The notes: a model not told the origin generated them from the letters alone. A DNA stretch of 64,000 bases from G963668605 sp963668605 (GCA_963668605.1 OY764903.1:3038001-3102000), one strand, 5' to 3'. Positions 17,466 through 26,784 are shown, counted from the first letter of the stretch. Program-made: numbers and translations.

Positions 17466-18737
17466 ATGATGCGTGCTGCCTTAGTATCGTTCACTATGAC
17501 CGTAGGTCTGTTTGCCCAGCAGTCCGATGCCCGGCGCGGCACGGAACTGTTGACGCTGGATAAGGCCGTACAGGAGGCGATCGGCAAGAATCTCTCGCTG
17601 ATAGCGGAACGCCTCAATATTCCAGTCGCCGAAGCGCGAATCGTTCAGGCGCGTTTGCGGCCCAACCCTGTGCTCAGCTTCGGTTCGGACTACAACGACT
17701 GGTTGGGAACCGGCTTCACTGCCGCTAATGGCGCCGGCCCGGCCGAAGTGAACGCACGCGTCGATTTCGTCATTGAGGGCGGGCACAAACGCGAGCGCCG
17801 CATCGAAGTGGCGGAAGGTGCGCGATCTGTCGCTCAGTTGCAGTTGCTGAATACGACCCGCCAGCTAATCCTCAATGTCCAAAGCGCATTCGTGGATGTG
17901 CTTGCGGCCAAAGAGAATCTGGATCTCGCGAATCAGAATCTGAAGGCGCTCAACGCCCTCGTGGACGTGAACTCATCACGCGTGCGGGCCGGTGATCTGG
18001 CGCAAGTGGAACTGGTGCGTTCGCGCATTGCGGCGCTGCAGTTCCGCAATGCCGTACAACAATCGGAACTCAAGCTTCGCACTGCACGCGGCCGGTTGGC
18101 GCTGTTGATGGGGCGCAACGGGCTTGCTCCCGATGTGGAAGTGGGCGGTCCGCTGCGCAGCGATCAGGATCTTATCGTTCTGGATGAACTGCGCGCCCAA
18201 TCGCTAAATCTGCGGCCGGACCTACAGGCGCTTGTGAAAGACCAGGCACGTTCGCAGGCCGACATCCGGCTACAACTGGCGCAAGGAAAAGTCGACTACA
18301 CGGTAGGGACGCAATACCATCGCCAGTATGACAATGCGAAGGGAAATTCGCTGGGTATGTTCCTGAGCGTACCGCTCCCCGTGTTCAACAAGAACCAGGG
18401 TGAGATCGAGCGTGCGCGCACTGAGCAGCAGCAGATTCAGGCTCGCATTCGAGCGCTGCAGAATTCCATCGTCAACGAAGTACAGACAGCATTTCAATCA
18501 TGGGAAACGTCGCGCTCACTGCTGACAAATATCGAAAAGGATATGTTGCAGCAGGCTCGCGACGTTCGCGAAACAACTGAGTATTCCTACCGCCGCGGCG
18601 AGGCTTCCCTGGTGGAGTTTCTCGACGCGCAACGAGCCTTTAACGAAACCATGCAAAGTTACAACGACGCACGCGCGGAGTACGCACGAAGCCTCTACAT
18701 CCTTGATGCCGTCACCGGGAAGGCGGTGAATCCTTGA
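17466..18737 (+). CDS. czcC: TolC/CzcC-type outer-membrane efflux channel
   Basis: A protein of 423 residues; two adjacent ATG codons (17466, 17469) could start it. It has a short signal peptide (RAALVSFTMTVGLFAQ). It then shows two outer-membrane-efflux repeats: LTLDKAVQEAIGKNLSL...RLRPNPVLSF in the first half, and the second half beginning near LDELRAQSLNLRPDLQALV. Long heptad-like helices (NLKALNALVDVNSSRVRAGDLAQVELVRSRI) are typical of the TolC tunnel. It forms the outer-membrane part of a CzcCBA tripartite metal pump. Its stop overlaps the next start in TTGA, so translation is coupled to czcB. Confidence 0.9.
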   Translation: MMRAALVSFTMTVGLFAQQSDARRGTELLTLDKAVQEAIGKNLSLIAERLNIPVAEARIVQARLRPNPVLSFGSDYNDWLGTGFTAANGAGPAEVNARVDFVIEGGHKRERRIEVAEGARSVAQLQLLNTTRQLILNVQSAFVDVLAAKENLDLANQNLKALNALVDVNSSRVRAGDLAQVELVRSRIAALQFRNAVQQSELKLRTARGRLALLMGRNGLAPDVEVGGPLRSDQDLIVLDELRAQSLNLRPDLQALVKDQARSQADIRLQLAQGKVDYTVGTQYHRQYDNAKGNSLGMFLSVPLPVFNKNQGEIERARTEQQQIQARIRALQNSIVNEVQTAFQSWETSRSLLTNIEKDMLQQARDVRETTEYSYRRGEASLVEFLDAQRAFNETMQSYNDARAEYARSLYILDAVTGKAVNP

Positions 18738-19879
18738 GAACCGCAACTTGGACAATCTTTGTTGCTGCACTAATGTTGTTTTCGGCCTGTTCGAAACAGA
18801 GGCCGCAAGAAACCGTCGAAGCCGCGCCGCCGGTGAAACCCGGGCAAATCGTACTGCCGCCCGATTCGCCGAAGCTCGCACAGATTCGCGTGGAGGAAGT
18901 CCAAATGAAGGACGTTCCCACCGACGAGGTCACGGCTCCAGGAAAAATCGAAGTCAATCCCAACCGCGTTGCTCACGTAGTGTTGCCACTTGCTGGACGC
19001 ATCGCGAGCGTCAACGTGAAACTGGGCGACTCAGTCCGGCAAGGCGATACGATCCTGACCATCGAAAGTCCCGACGCGGACGCTGCCATGTCGGCTCACC
19101 TGCAGGCGCAATCCGCCATCACGCAGGCAAAAGCGGTGGAACGCAAGAGCGAGGCGGACCTGGAGCGGGTCAAGGATCTCTTCGAACACGACGCCGTTGC
19201 GCGAAAAGAAGTACTGAACGCGGAAAGTGCGGTGACGCAAGCCAAGTCCGCGGTGGAGCAGGCGGAAGCGATGGGCAAGCAGGCGCTCAGCCGTCTGCAA
19301 ATTATCGGATTGAAGCCTGGCGTCTTCGGACAAAAGGTTGCGGTCAAGGCGCCGATCTCAGGCAAGGTGCTGGAAATCAGCGTGGCGCCGGGCGAATACC
19401 GCAATGATACAAACAGTTCGCTGATGACGATTTCCGATCTCAGTACGGTCTGGGTCGCCGCCGACGTTCCCGAAAGTTCGATCCGCCTGATTGGTATGAA
19501 TGAGCGGGTGAACATCGAACTCACGGCGTTCCCTGCTGAAACGTTCAAAGGCCGTGTGGCGCGCATCGCCGATACCGTCGATCCGCAGACACGCACCATC
19601 AAAGTCCGCGCCGAAATGGATAATTCCCGCGGGTTGCTGCGGCCGGAAATGTTCGGACGCATCCACCACGTGGAAGGGATGAAACCGATGCCCGTGCTGC
19701 CGGCCGGAGCCATTATTCAAGGCGATGGCCAAAGCGCCGTTTATAAAGAACTCTCGCGCGGCGCCTTTCAATCTGTCCCGGTCACGGTTGGTGAGCGGGT
19801 TGGCGATTTCTTCCCGATTCTGAGCGGTCTTAAGCCGGGGGACCGAATCGTAGTTGACGGCGCCATGTTGTTGAAGTGA
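18734..19879 (+). CDS. czcB: CzcB-like periplasmic adaptor lipoprotein of an RND efflux pump
   Basis: A protein of 381 residues starting with TTG at 18734, inside the stop of czcC. The N-terminus (WTIFVAALMLFSACSK) is a lipoprotein signal with lipobox LFSAC. The membrane-fusion protein layout is visible: lipoyl half-motifs (VLPLAGRIASVNVKLGDSVRQGDTILTIESPD), an alpha-helical hairpin (about 125-195, AQSAITQAKAVERKSEADLERVKDLF), the second lipoyl half (VKAPISGKVLEISVAPGEY), and the beta-barrel and membrane-proximal domains. It links the CzcA pump to the CzcC channel. No histidine-rich metal-binding tail is present. The czcA start follows after 18 bases. Confidence 0.92.
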   Translation: MRTATWTIFVAALMLFSACSKQRPQETVEAAPPVKPGQIVLPPDSPKLAQIRVEEVQMKDVPTDEVTAPGKIEVNPNRVAHVVLPLAGRIASVNVKLGDSVRQGDTILTIESPDADAAMSAHLQAQSAITQAKAVERKSEADLERVKDLFEHDAVARKEVLNAESAVTQAKSAVEQAEAMGKQALSRLQIIGLKPGVFGQKVAVKAPISGKVLEISVAPGEYRNDTNSSLMTISDLSTVWVAADVPESSIRLIGMNERVNIELTAFPAETFKGRVARIADTVDPQTRTIKVRAEMDNSRGLLRPEMFGRIHHVEGMKPMPVLPAGAIIQGDGQSAVYKELSRGAFQSVPVTVGERVGDFFPILSGLKPGDRIVVDGAMLLK

Positions 19880-19897
19880 GTCTGAGGATCTGCTCCA

Positions 19898-22800
19898 GTG
19901 ATCGCTAAACTTCTGCGCTTTGCGCTACGGCAAAGATTCGTAACGGTGCTGGCCGGGCTTACCCTGATCGGTTTGGGTGTGTGGGCCTTCAATCAGCTAA
20001 AGATTGAGGCCTATCCCGATATCTCGGACACTCAGGTTGTCATCGTGACGCTGTATCCCGGGCGCGCCGCGGAAGAAGTGGAACAGCAGGTGACGGTACC
20101 GCTGGAACGCGCCATGAACAGCGCGCCCAACGTGATTTCACGCCGCTCCCGCACCATCTTCGGGCTCTCTGTCGTGGAACTCACGTTCGCTTACGGGACG
20201 GACGATTATTTTGCGCGCCAGGTTGTGCTCGAAAAGATGCGCGACGCGAATTTGCCGGATGGCGTTGTGCCCACGCTCGGTCCGTTGTCGACGCCCATTG
20301 GGGAGCTATACCGCTATTCGCTCGAAGGACCAGGTCTAAACGAAACGCAACTGCGCGAGATCGAAGACTGGGTCGTGGAACCGCGCTTTCTGCAGGTGCC
20401 GGGCGTCGCCGACATCGTGCCCTTTGGTGGCCTGATCAAGCAATACCAGATTGAGGTGGATCCATCCGCGCTGGATAAGTACAATCTTTCGATCTCGCAA
20501 ATCGCGCAGGCCATCACTGCCAACAATCAGAATGCCGGTGGCGCGATGCTCGACAATGGCCAGCAATCGATGGTGATTCGCGGTGTCGGCCTGGTGGAAT
20601 CCACGTTCGATATTGAGAACACCTTGGTAACTGAAACCAAGGGCGTTCCAGTCTTTGTGCGCGATATCGGACGCGTGAACATCGGCGCCGCACCACCGAC
20701 CGGAATCTTCGGGATGAACAGTAAGCCCGGAGGAGTCGAGGGCATCGTTCTGATGCGCCGCGGTGAGAATCCGAGTGAAGTCCTGCAATCGATAAAAGAA
20801 GCAGTCGACGATCTGAACGACAGCCGTCTGCCGCCGGGCGTCAAACTGGTAACGACTTACGACCGCGCCGAACTTGTGAACAACACGCTCGGTACCGTTT
20901 CGCACACTCTGCTGGAGGGATTGGTGATCGTTATCGCGGTCCTGTTCCTTTTCCTGGGAAGTGTGCGCGCCGCAATCCTGACGGCGATCACGATTCCGCT
21001 CTCACTGTTATTCGCCTTTGTGTGTATGCATTTTTCCGGAATTCCAGCCAACCTGTTGAGCCTGGGCGCGCTGGATTTCGGCATCATCGTGGATGGCACG
21101 CTGATCATGGTGGAGCACATCGTGCACACTTTGGCCGAGCGGAAAGCGGAAGGCAAGGAGGGTGTCCTGAGAGCCATCCGTGACGCTGCACTGGAAGTCG
21201 AAGGGCCTATCTTTTTCTCACTGCTGATTATCATCGCCGCGTACATTCCGTTATTTACGCTGGAGCGCGTCGAACGCAGACTGTTCACGCCGATGGCATT
21301 TACGGTTTGCTATGCGCTGCTGGGTTCCATGCTGTTGGCGCTTACGCTGATTCCAGTGTTGGCAACATACCTCTTCCGAAATGGCTCCAAGACTTGGGAA
21401 AACCCGGTGTTGCGCTGGATTTCCGGCTGGTACGAGGTGGCGCTGCGCTCCGCGCTGGCACGGCCGAAAACCGTGCTGGCGATCTCTTTGGGAATTGTAT
21501 TAGCGGCTTTCGGTGTCGGAACTTTTCTCGGCTCGGAATTTCTACCGCAATTGGACGAGGGCGTGATCTGGGTGCGCGTGAATCTACCGGCTGGCATTTC
21601 TCTGGTGAAGTCCGCCCAAGTCGCGAACAAAGTCCGTTCCATCGTGATGCAGTCGCCTGAAGTAAAACTGGTCAGCTCACAAACCGGTCGAAACGATTCC
21701 GGCACGGATCCGTACGGCCCCAATCGCAACGAGATATTTATCGCGCTGCACTCATACGACACCTGGAAGGCAGGCAAGACCAAGCAGGACCTTGTGGAGG
21801 AGTTCGCGAAGAAGTTGGAGCGGGAGATCCCCGGCGCCACGTTTAGTTTCACGCAACCGATCATCGACAACGTCACGGAAGCAGTCACTGGCTCCGCCGC
21901 CGATTTGGCAATCATCATCAGCGGTTCGGATCTAGTCGAACTCCGGCGCCTGGCCGCTTCGACTCTGGAGATTATCCGCAAAGTTCCAGGAGCAGCGGAT
22001 TCCGCGATCGAACAGGAGTCGGATCAGGCGCAATTGCGTTTGCGGATCGATCGCCAGACGGTGGCGCGCTACGGCATCAACATTCGTGACGTGCAGGATG
22101 TGATTGAGCTTGCGATTGGCGGCCGCCCGGTCAGCAGTGTCTTCGAAGGAGAGCGCCGTTTCGATGTCGCGGTTCGCTTTCTGCCGGAGGCGCGCACGGA
22201 TATTCACGCGATTGGAAATATCTTGGTGCCCACCCGGGATGGCGCGCGTGTTCCGCTTTCGCAGCTTGCTGAAATCAAGGTTGTGAACGGTGCAAGCATT
22301 ATTGCGCGCCGCGAAAATCGACGGCAGATCACGGTTCGTACCAACATCCGTGGACGCGACCAGGGCAGCTTTGTTCGGGAAGCACAGCAGAAGTTCGCTG
22401 CCGTCAAACTGCCGCCAGGCTATCGCGTCGATTGGGGCGGCCAGTTTGAAAACCTGCAACGCGCGCGCAAGCGGCTTGGGTTCATTCTGCCAATTACGAT
22501 TGCCATTATCTTCGTGATATTGTTCTTCGCATTCGGCACTCCCACATACGCCGGGCTGGTTCTGATGAATGTTCCGTTCTCATTGGTAGGAGGCATACTG
22601 GCGCTGTATCTTCGCGGCATCAATCTCAGCGTGTCGGCCGCCGTTGGATTCATATCCTTGTTCGGCGTAGCGGTGATGAGCGGCGTACTTGTGGTCGCGG
22701 AGATCAATCGGCGACTTCGTGTCGACCCTGATGTCAGCATGGCGGACGCTATCATACAGGGCTCATTGGCGCAGATGCGCCCGGTGCTAATGATGATCGT

Positions 22801-22975
22801 TGTAGCATTGCTGGGCATGGTGCCCGCGGCACGCGCCACGGGAATCGGCTCCGACGTGCAGCGCCCACTGGCTACCGTCGTGGTCGGCGGCCTGCTCTCC
22901 ACACTGTTTCTGACGCTGCTCGCGTTGCCAAGCATGTACGCGCTCTTCGCGTCGCGAAAGAAGGTGCCTGAATGA
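19898..22975 (+). CDS. czcA: CzcA-type heavy-metal RND efflux pump
   Basis: A protein of 1025 residues (GTG start at 19898), full length for the HME-RND family (about 1040). It pumps divalent metal cations out, using the proton gradient, as an inner-membrane trimer. Seen: the first helix after RFALRQRFVTVLAGLTLIGLGVWAF, porter domains, and 12 hydrophobic segments in two groups. The proton-relay motif in TM4 is ALDFGIIVDGTLIMVEH. Its Asp393, Asp399 and Glu406 have the same spacing as Asp402, Asp408 and Glu415 of Cupriavidus CzcA. This points to zinc/cobalt/cadmium rather than copper or silver export, since CusA proteins lack this set. A DUF190 gene overlaps its stop codon. Confidence 0.94.
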   Translation: MIAKLLRFALRQRFVTVLAGLTLIGLGVWAFNQLKIEAYPDISDTQVVIVTLYPGRAAEEVEQQVTVPLERAMNSAPNVISRRSRTIFGLSVVELTFAYGTDDYFARQVVLEKMRDANLPDGVVPTLGPLSTPIGELYRYSLEGPGLNETQLREIEDWVVEPRFLQVPGVADIVPFGGLIKQYQIEVDPSALDKYNLSISQIAQAITANNQNAGGAMLDNGQQSMVIRGVGLVESTFDIENTLVTETKGVPVFVRDIGRVNIGAAPPTGIFGMNSKPGGVEGIVLMRRGENPSEVLQSIKEAVDDLNDSRLPPGVKLVTTYDRAELVNNTLGTVSHTLLEGLVIVIAVLFLFLGSVRAAILTAITIPLSLLFAFVCMHFSGIPANLLSLGALDFGIIVDGTLIMVEHIVHTLAERKAEGKEGVLRAIRDAALEVEGPIFFSLLIIIAAYIPLFTLERVERRLFTPMAFTVCYALLGSMLLALTLIPVLATYLFRNGSKTWENPVLRWISGWYEVALRSALARPKTVLAISLGIVLAAFGVGTFLGSEFLPQLDEGVIWVRVNLPAGISLVKSAQVANKVRSIVMQSPEVKLVSSQTGRNDSGTDPYGPNRNEIFIALHSYDTWKAGKTKQDLVEEFAKKLEREIPGATFSFTQPIIDNVTEAVTGSAADLAIIISGSDLVELRRLAASTLEIIRKVPGAADSAIEQESDQAQLRLRIDRQTVARYGINIRDVQDVIELAIGGRPVSSVFEGERRFDVAVRFLPEARTDIHAIGNILVPTRDGARVPLSQLAEIKVVNGASIIARRENRRQITVRTNIRGRDQGSFVREAQQKFAAVKLPPGYRVDWGGQFENLQRARKRLGFILPITIAIIFVILFFAFGTPTYAGLVLMNVPFSLVGGILALYLRGINLSVSAAVGFISLFGVAVMSGVLVVAEINRRLRVDPDVSMADAIIQGSLAQMRPVLMMIVVALLGMVPAARATGIGSDVQRPLATVVVGGLLSTLFLTLLALPSMYALFASRKKVPE

Positions 22976-23283
22976 CCGGACACGTGAAAATGCTCGTCAT
23001 TTTTGTCGATGAAACAGACATGCGCGGGGAACTGCCGCTGTATGAGGCGATTGTCCGCCGGTTGGTGCAACTGGAGGTGGCCGGCGCGACAGTCTCGTCC
23101 GGAATCATGGGTTTCGGTAGCCATCACAAGGTCCACCGCAAACGGCTCTTCGGAGTCACCGACGACCGGCCCATCACTATCACGGTGATGGATTCCGAAG
23201 AGAGAATTCGCGCGATTCTGCCCGTAATCCGGCCAATGGTTGTGGAGGGACTGGTGCTGCTGCTCGACGCTGAGGTCGTCTGA
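22972..23283 (+). CDS. DUF190 (PII-like) protein coupled to czcA
   Basis: A protein of 103 residues whose ATG overlaps the czcA stop (ATGA). The sequence (VKMLVIFVDETDM...PLYEAIVRRLVQLEVAGATVSSGIMGFGSHHKVHRKRLFGVTDDRPITITVMDSEERIRAILPVI) is typical of DUF190. That family has a ferredoxin-like PII/CutA-type fold and often accompanies ion transporters. A trimeric nucleotide- or metal-sensing regulator of the pump is a reasonable inference but is not demonstrated. It is the last gene of the operon, followed by a hairpin at 23286-23335. Confidence 0.88.
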   Translation: MTGHVKMLVIFVDETDMRGELPLYEAIVRRLVQLEVAGATVSSGIMGFGSHHKVHRKRLFGVTDDRPITITVMDSEERIRAILPVIRPMVVEGLVLLLDAEVV

Positions 23284-23285
23284 CT

Positions 23286-23335
23286 CCGATACCGTTCACA
23301 ATAGCTCCGAGATGTTGCTGAGTGAATGGTATCGG
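23286..23335. terminator. Bidirectional terminator between convergent operons
   Basis: CCGATACCGTTCAC (23286-23299) pairs with GTGAATGGTATCGG (23322-23335) over 14 positions with one G/T wobble, around a 22-base loop. It fills nearly the whole gap between the plus-strand czc operon and the minus-strand hpnH operon, so it can serve both. Confidence 0.65.
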
Positions 23336-23337
23336 GC

Positions 23338-23664
23338 TTAGTCCAATTGTTCCGGCTTCAATTCGATGTTAGTTTCGCCGGCTGCTTTTCTCTCTTTATA
23401 CTTCTTGACCCACGCAGCCCAACTCTTGCCCGCGGCGGTGTCGCGGCCCGTAAACTCCAGGCTCTCGACATCGGCGTAACAAACTGCGACTTTCTGCAGA
23501 TTGTCCTTGGGAAAGAGTCGCACGTAAGAGTCGGACAGAGTCCGTCCCGTTTGACGATCAAAGATATACCCCTCGATCTTCGTTCCGTCCCTGCGTGTGA
23601 TCGTGACGTCGCCACGGTAGTCGAAGGCTTCTTCGAGACCCGCGCGCAACTCCTCCTCGGTCAT
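23338..23664 (-). CDS. Conserved hypothetical protein translationally coupled to hpnH
   Basis: A protein of 108 residues whose start overlaps the hpnH stop (ATGA). It is soluble with no signal or membrane segment. It starts MTEEELRAGLEEAFDYRGDVTITRRDGTKIEGYIFDR, which resembles a small beta-barrel (Sm/WYL-like) core. The C-terminus ends in a basic helix (WAAWVKKYKERKAAGE). The family is not one I can name. The overlap implies stoichiometric or functional linkage with adenosylhopane synthesis, which is inference. Confidence 0.72.
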   Translation of the reverse strand: MTEEELRAGLEEAFDYRGDVTITRRDGTKIEGYIFDRQTGRTLSDSYVRLFPKDNLQKVAVCYADVESLEFTGRDTAAGKSWAAWVKKYKERKAAGETNIELKPEQLD

Positions 23665-24782
23665 ACCTGGAGTTCCTTCTCTTCCTCACTGCCTGCGTCG
23701 ATTTGCACGAGTTGGACGGGCGCGGGCAGCACGGGATCATTCAGCAGCGCAAGTTGGGCGCGGTCGGGATACTTTGAGAAAAACGTGGCGCGGACGGTTG
23801 TCAGAAAGCCGCTCAGCGTGCCGAAGTTGTCATCGACCGCCGTCGCTTCATAGCCGCTGTGCATCATGCAATTGGCGCACTTCGGGTTACCCGACTCCGT
23901 CCCGTACTTGTGCCATTCGGTCGCTTCCATCAATTCGGCGAAGCTATCCGCATAGCCGTCCTGCAAAACATAGCAAGGCTTTTGCCATCCAAACAGGTTG
24001 TATGTCGGCATGCCCCACGGCGTGCAAACATACTCGCGCCGCCCCATCAGAAACTCCAGAAACAGAGGCGACATATTGAAGATCCACGCAGGATTGCGGT
24101 TCGACAGGATCGTTCGGAACAGGCTGCGCGTGCGCTCCTTGCCGAGCCATTGTTCCTGATTGGGCGCCTTGTCGTAGGCGTAGCCGGGCGAAAGCATCAT
24201 GCCTTCGACGCCCAATGCCATCATCTCGTCGAAGAAGGCACGTACGCTCTTCGGATCCGCGCCATCGAACAGAGTCGTGTTGGTGGTCACTCGGAAACCG
24301 CGCCGGACCGCCTCACGTATGCCGTCCGCGGCGAGCTCATATCCACCCTCTTTGCACACCGAAAAATCGTGGTGCTCTTTTTGCCCGTCCATGTGCACGG
24401 AGAAAGTCAGATACTTACTCGGCTGAAACAGGCCGATCTTTTCCTTCAACAACAGTGCATTCGTGCAGAGGTAGATATACTTCTTGCGCGCCACAAGTCC
24501 GGCTACGATCTCCTGGATTTGCGGGTGCATCAGCGGCTCGCCACCGGGGATGCTGACCATCGGCGCACCACACTCCTCGACAGCGCGGAAGCACTCTTCC
24601 GGAGAGAGGTTCTGCTTCAGGATGTGAGCCGGGTACTGGATCTTACCGCAGCCGGCGCACGCCAGATTGCAGCGGAACAGCGGCTCCAGCATCAGCACCA
24701 GCGGATATCGTTTACGTCCACGGAGCTTCTGCGACAGCACGTATGTCGCCACCGTCCACATCTGGGAGACTGGTACAGGCAT
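23661..24782 (-). CDS. hpnH: HpnH, radical-SAM adenosylhopane synthase
   Basis: A protein of 373 residues. HpnH joins a 5'-deoxyadenosyl radical to diploptene, the first step in making the extended side chain of bacteriohopanepolyols. The radical-SAM cluster motif CNLACAGCGK provides Cys38, Cys42 and Cys45. SIPGGEPLMHP is the GGE motif for SAM binding. A C-terminal Cys set (CTPWG, CYVLQDGY, CANCMMHSG) is typical of the family. The start MPVPVSQMWTVATYVLSQKLRGRKRYPLVLMLEPLFRC matches family members. No other hopanoid gene lies nearby, so the pathway must be scattered. The stop overlaps the start of the next gene. Confidence 0.95.
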   Translation of the reverse strand: MPVPVSQMWTVATYVLSQKLRGRKRYPLVLMLEPLFRCNLACAGCGKIQYPAHILKQNLSPEECFRAVEECGAPMVSIPGGEPLMHPQIQEIVAGLVARKKYIYLCTNALLLKEKIGLFQPSKYLTFSVHMDGQKEHHDFSVCKEGGYELAADGIREAVRRGFRVTTNTTLFDGADPKSVRAFFDEMMALGVEGMMLSPGYAYDKAPNQEQWLGKERTRSLFRTILSNRNPAWIFNMSPLFLEFLMGRREYVCTPWGMPTYNLFGWQKPCYVLQDGYADSFAELMEATEWHKYGTESGNPKCANCMMHSGYEATAVDDNFGTLSGFLTTVRATFFSKYPDRAQLALLNDPVLPAPVQLVQIDAGSEEEKELQV

Positions 24783-24968
24783 CGTTAAATACGATTATAT
24801 CAATGATCTCCTGCGGGCCCACTTGTGTTTCACAAACACGAAGACGCGGAAGCGATCACGCTCGATGACGCGCACCCGTTAGCGACGCTGCTATTTCCAG
24901 CAGATGCTCCTTGATTGATATGCTTTAGGGTGTTTAGTCAATTTTTCAAACGGGAGCATCGTATCGCA

Positions 24969-25583
24969 ATGCGAATGACCAGAAGAACGTGTGTGCAATC
25001 GCTGGCGGCAGGTTGCCTGACGCCGTGCATGCTTCAGGCTGGAGAGAGCCTGTTTAATGGACGTGATCTCAGCGGTTGGAAGCACCACGCAAATGGGCTG
25101 TTCAGCGTCGAGAGCGGAGAACTCGTCGCACGTTACGATCCGGCCCACCCTGGCGTCGGCTACCTGTTTACAGACCGTGAGTTCACCGATTTCATTCTCG
25201 AACTCGATTTTTGGGTTGGAAAAGGCGGAAACAGCGGCATCTTCATCCGCCAGCCGCTGCGCGATTTCGGCGCCAGCGGGGGCGACCGTCCGGCACAGCA
25301 GCCAAAGGATGGCGTTGAGGTGCAGATCGATTACAACGATCCGAAAAATTACACCGGCGCGATCTACAACGTCCAGAAGCCGCTGAAAGTGGTTGGCGCT
25401 GAAGAGAGTTGGAACCACTACAAAATCGAATGTAGCGGTCCGCGCATACGTGCCTGGATTAACGGTGAGATGGTCAACGACTATGGCGAACTGCGCTCAC
25501 TGAAAGGCGGCATCGGCCTGCAGATGCACGGCGGCAAGCCGCACAATCATGTCGTCAAATTCCGCAATCTGAGGCTAGTCTAA
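24969..25583 (+). CDS. Exported single-domain DUF1080 protein
   Basis: A protein of 204 residues from the ATG at 24969 (a second ATG is two codons on). A Tat-like or Sec signal precedes it (MTRRTCVQSLAAGCLTPCMLQA). One DUF1080 domain follows: SLFNGRDLSGWKHH, the LDFWVGKGGNSGIFIRQP stretch, DGVEVQIDYNDPKNYTGAIYNVQ, and WNHYKIECSGPRIRAWINGEMVNDY. It is probably a periplasmic 3-keto-glycoside hydrolase. It is followed one base after its stop by the Gfo/Idh/MocA gene, a pairing that suits a pathway where a sugar is oxidised at C3 and then cleaved. An upstream inverted repeat (GATGCTCC at 24903, GGAGCATC at 24953) includes the ribosome site. Confidence 0.87.
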   Translation: MRMTRRTCVQSLAAGCLTPCMLQAGESLFNGRDLSGWKHHANGLFSVESGELVARYDPAHPGVGYLFTDREFTDFILELDFWVGKGGNSGIFIRQPLRDFGASGGDRPAQQPKDGVEVQIDYNDPKNYTGAIYNVQKPLKVVGAEESWNHYKIECSGPRIRAWINGEMVNDYGELRSLKGGIGLQMHGGKPHNHVVKFRNLRLV

Positions 25584-25584
25584 T

Positions 25585-26784
25585 ATGGACTCGAAAATAG
25601 CGAGAAGAGAACTGCTGCGCACGGGGGCGGCCGCATTCACGGCCAGTTCCTACTCGCGTGTGATGGGCGCGAACGACCGCCTGCAGCTTGGAGTTATCGG
25701 CTGCGGCGGGCGCGGATCCTATGTCATGGGAGTGTTCCAAAAGCATGCGGACGTGACCGTTAGCGCCGTCTGCGATCTGTGGGGCGACATGGCGGCGAAG
25801 GCGGCGGCAAAAGCGCCCGGCGCGAAGACGACCGGAGATCACCGCGCCCTGCTCGAGATGAAGCCGCTCGATGCGGTGCTGATTGCGACGCCCGACCATT
25901 GGCACGCCGCCATCGCGATCGACGCCATGAACGCCGGTAAGGACGTCTATTGCGAGAAGCCTCTCACACTGCGCATCGACGAGGGCCCGAAGATCGTGAA
26001 AGCCGCGCGCGTGAATCAGCGTATCTGCCAGGTTGGGATGCAGCAGCGTTCCGGCCCGCATTACATGAAGCTGCGCGACGAATGGATCCGCCCGGGCAAG
26101 CTCGGAAAAATCGCGCTGGTGCGCACATGGTGGCACGGCAACGGAGCGCACTTGCGCAAAGCGCCGCCGGCGCTTCAGAACAAACCGGCCAACCTCGACT
26201 GGGCTCGTTACGTGAGTCCGGTGAAATGGCGCGACTGGGACCCGCAGCAGTATTGGAATTTTCGCGCGTATCTCGACTTCGGCGGCGGGCAGGTCACGGA
26301 TTTGTTCACGCATTGGATCGACGCCGTGCATATGATTGTCGGCGAGGACACGCCAATTTCCGCGACCGCGGCGGGCGGCGTCTATTGTTATAAGGACGGC
26401 CGCACCGCGCCGGACACACTCAACGTCGCGCTCGAATACCCGAGCGAGTGGAACGCCACATTCGAGGCAACGCTCGCACCCGGCATCACCGGCGCCGGAA
26501 TCGAATTCTGCGGGACCGCGGGCCGCGCTCTCATCACTCGCGAGCGCTTTGAGATCTACCCGCTGCGAAGCAAGACGCCTTCAGTAACCGTGAAGGCAGA
26601 GCGCGAGATCAGCGAAGATCACGTGGAGAATTTCCTCGCGTGTGTGCGCAGCCGAAAATTGCCGAACGGCGACGTGCTCGCTGGGCACCGCTCAGCGCAA
26701 GCCTCGCACCTTGGGAACATCGCCTACGTCGAGAAGCGCCGGCTGCGCTTCGATCCCGTCCGCGAAGAGATCCTGCCACTCTGA
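25585..26784 (+). CDS. Tat-exported Gfo/Idh/MocA-family oxidoreductase
   Basis: A protein of 399 residues. The twin-arginine signal (ARRELLRTGAAAFTASS) is followed by the Rossmann fold RLQLGVIGCGGRGSYVM. IATPDHWHAAIAIDAMNAGKDVYCEKPL is the hallmark EKP block with catalytic Lys. DFGGGQVTDLFTHWIDAVHMI holds the C-terminal domain Asp/His. This group resembles glycosidase-type or sugar 3-dehydrogenase members exported with cofactor bound, as in Zymomonas glucose-fructose oxidoreductase. Together with the DUF1080 gene one base upstream, it may oxidise or process a sugar in the periplasm (inference). Its last 30 codons have been copied with the next gene in the tandem duplication (26691-29081). Confidence 0.9.
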   Translation: MDSKIARRELLRTGAAAFTASSYSRVMGANDRLQLGVIGCGGRGSYVMGVFQKHADVTVSAVCDLWGDMAAKAAAKAPGAKTTGDHRALLEMKPLDAVLIATPDHWHAAIAIDAMNAGKDVYCEKPLTLRIDEGPKIVKAARVNQRICQVGMQQRSGPHYMKLRDEWIRPGKLGKIALVRTWWHGNGAHLRKAPPALQNKPANLDWARYVSPVKWRDWDPQQYWNFRAYLDFGGGQVTDLFTHWIDAVHMIVGEDTPISATAAGGVYCYKDGRTAPDTLNVALEYPSEWNATFEATLAPGITGAGIEFCGTAGRALITRERFEIYPLRSKTPSVTVKAEREISEDHVENFLACVRSRKLPNGDVLAGHRSAQASHLGNIAYVEKRRLRFDPVREEILPL

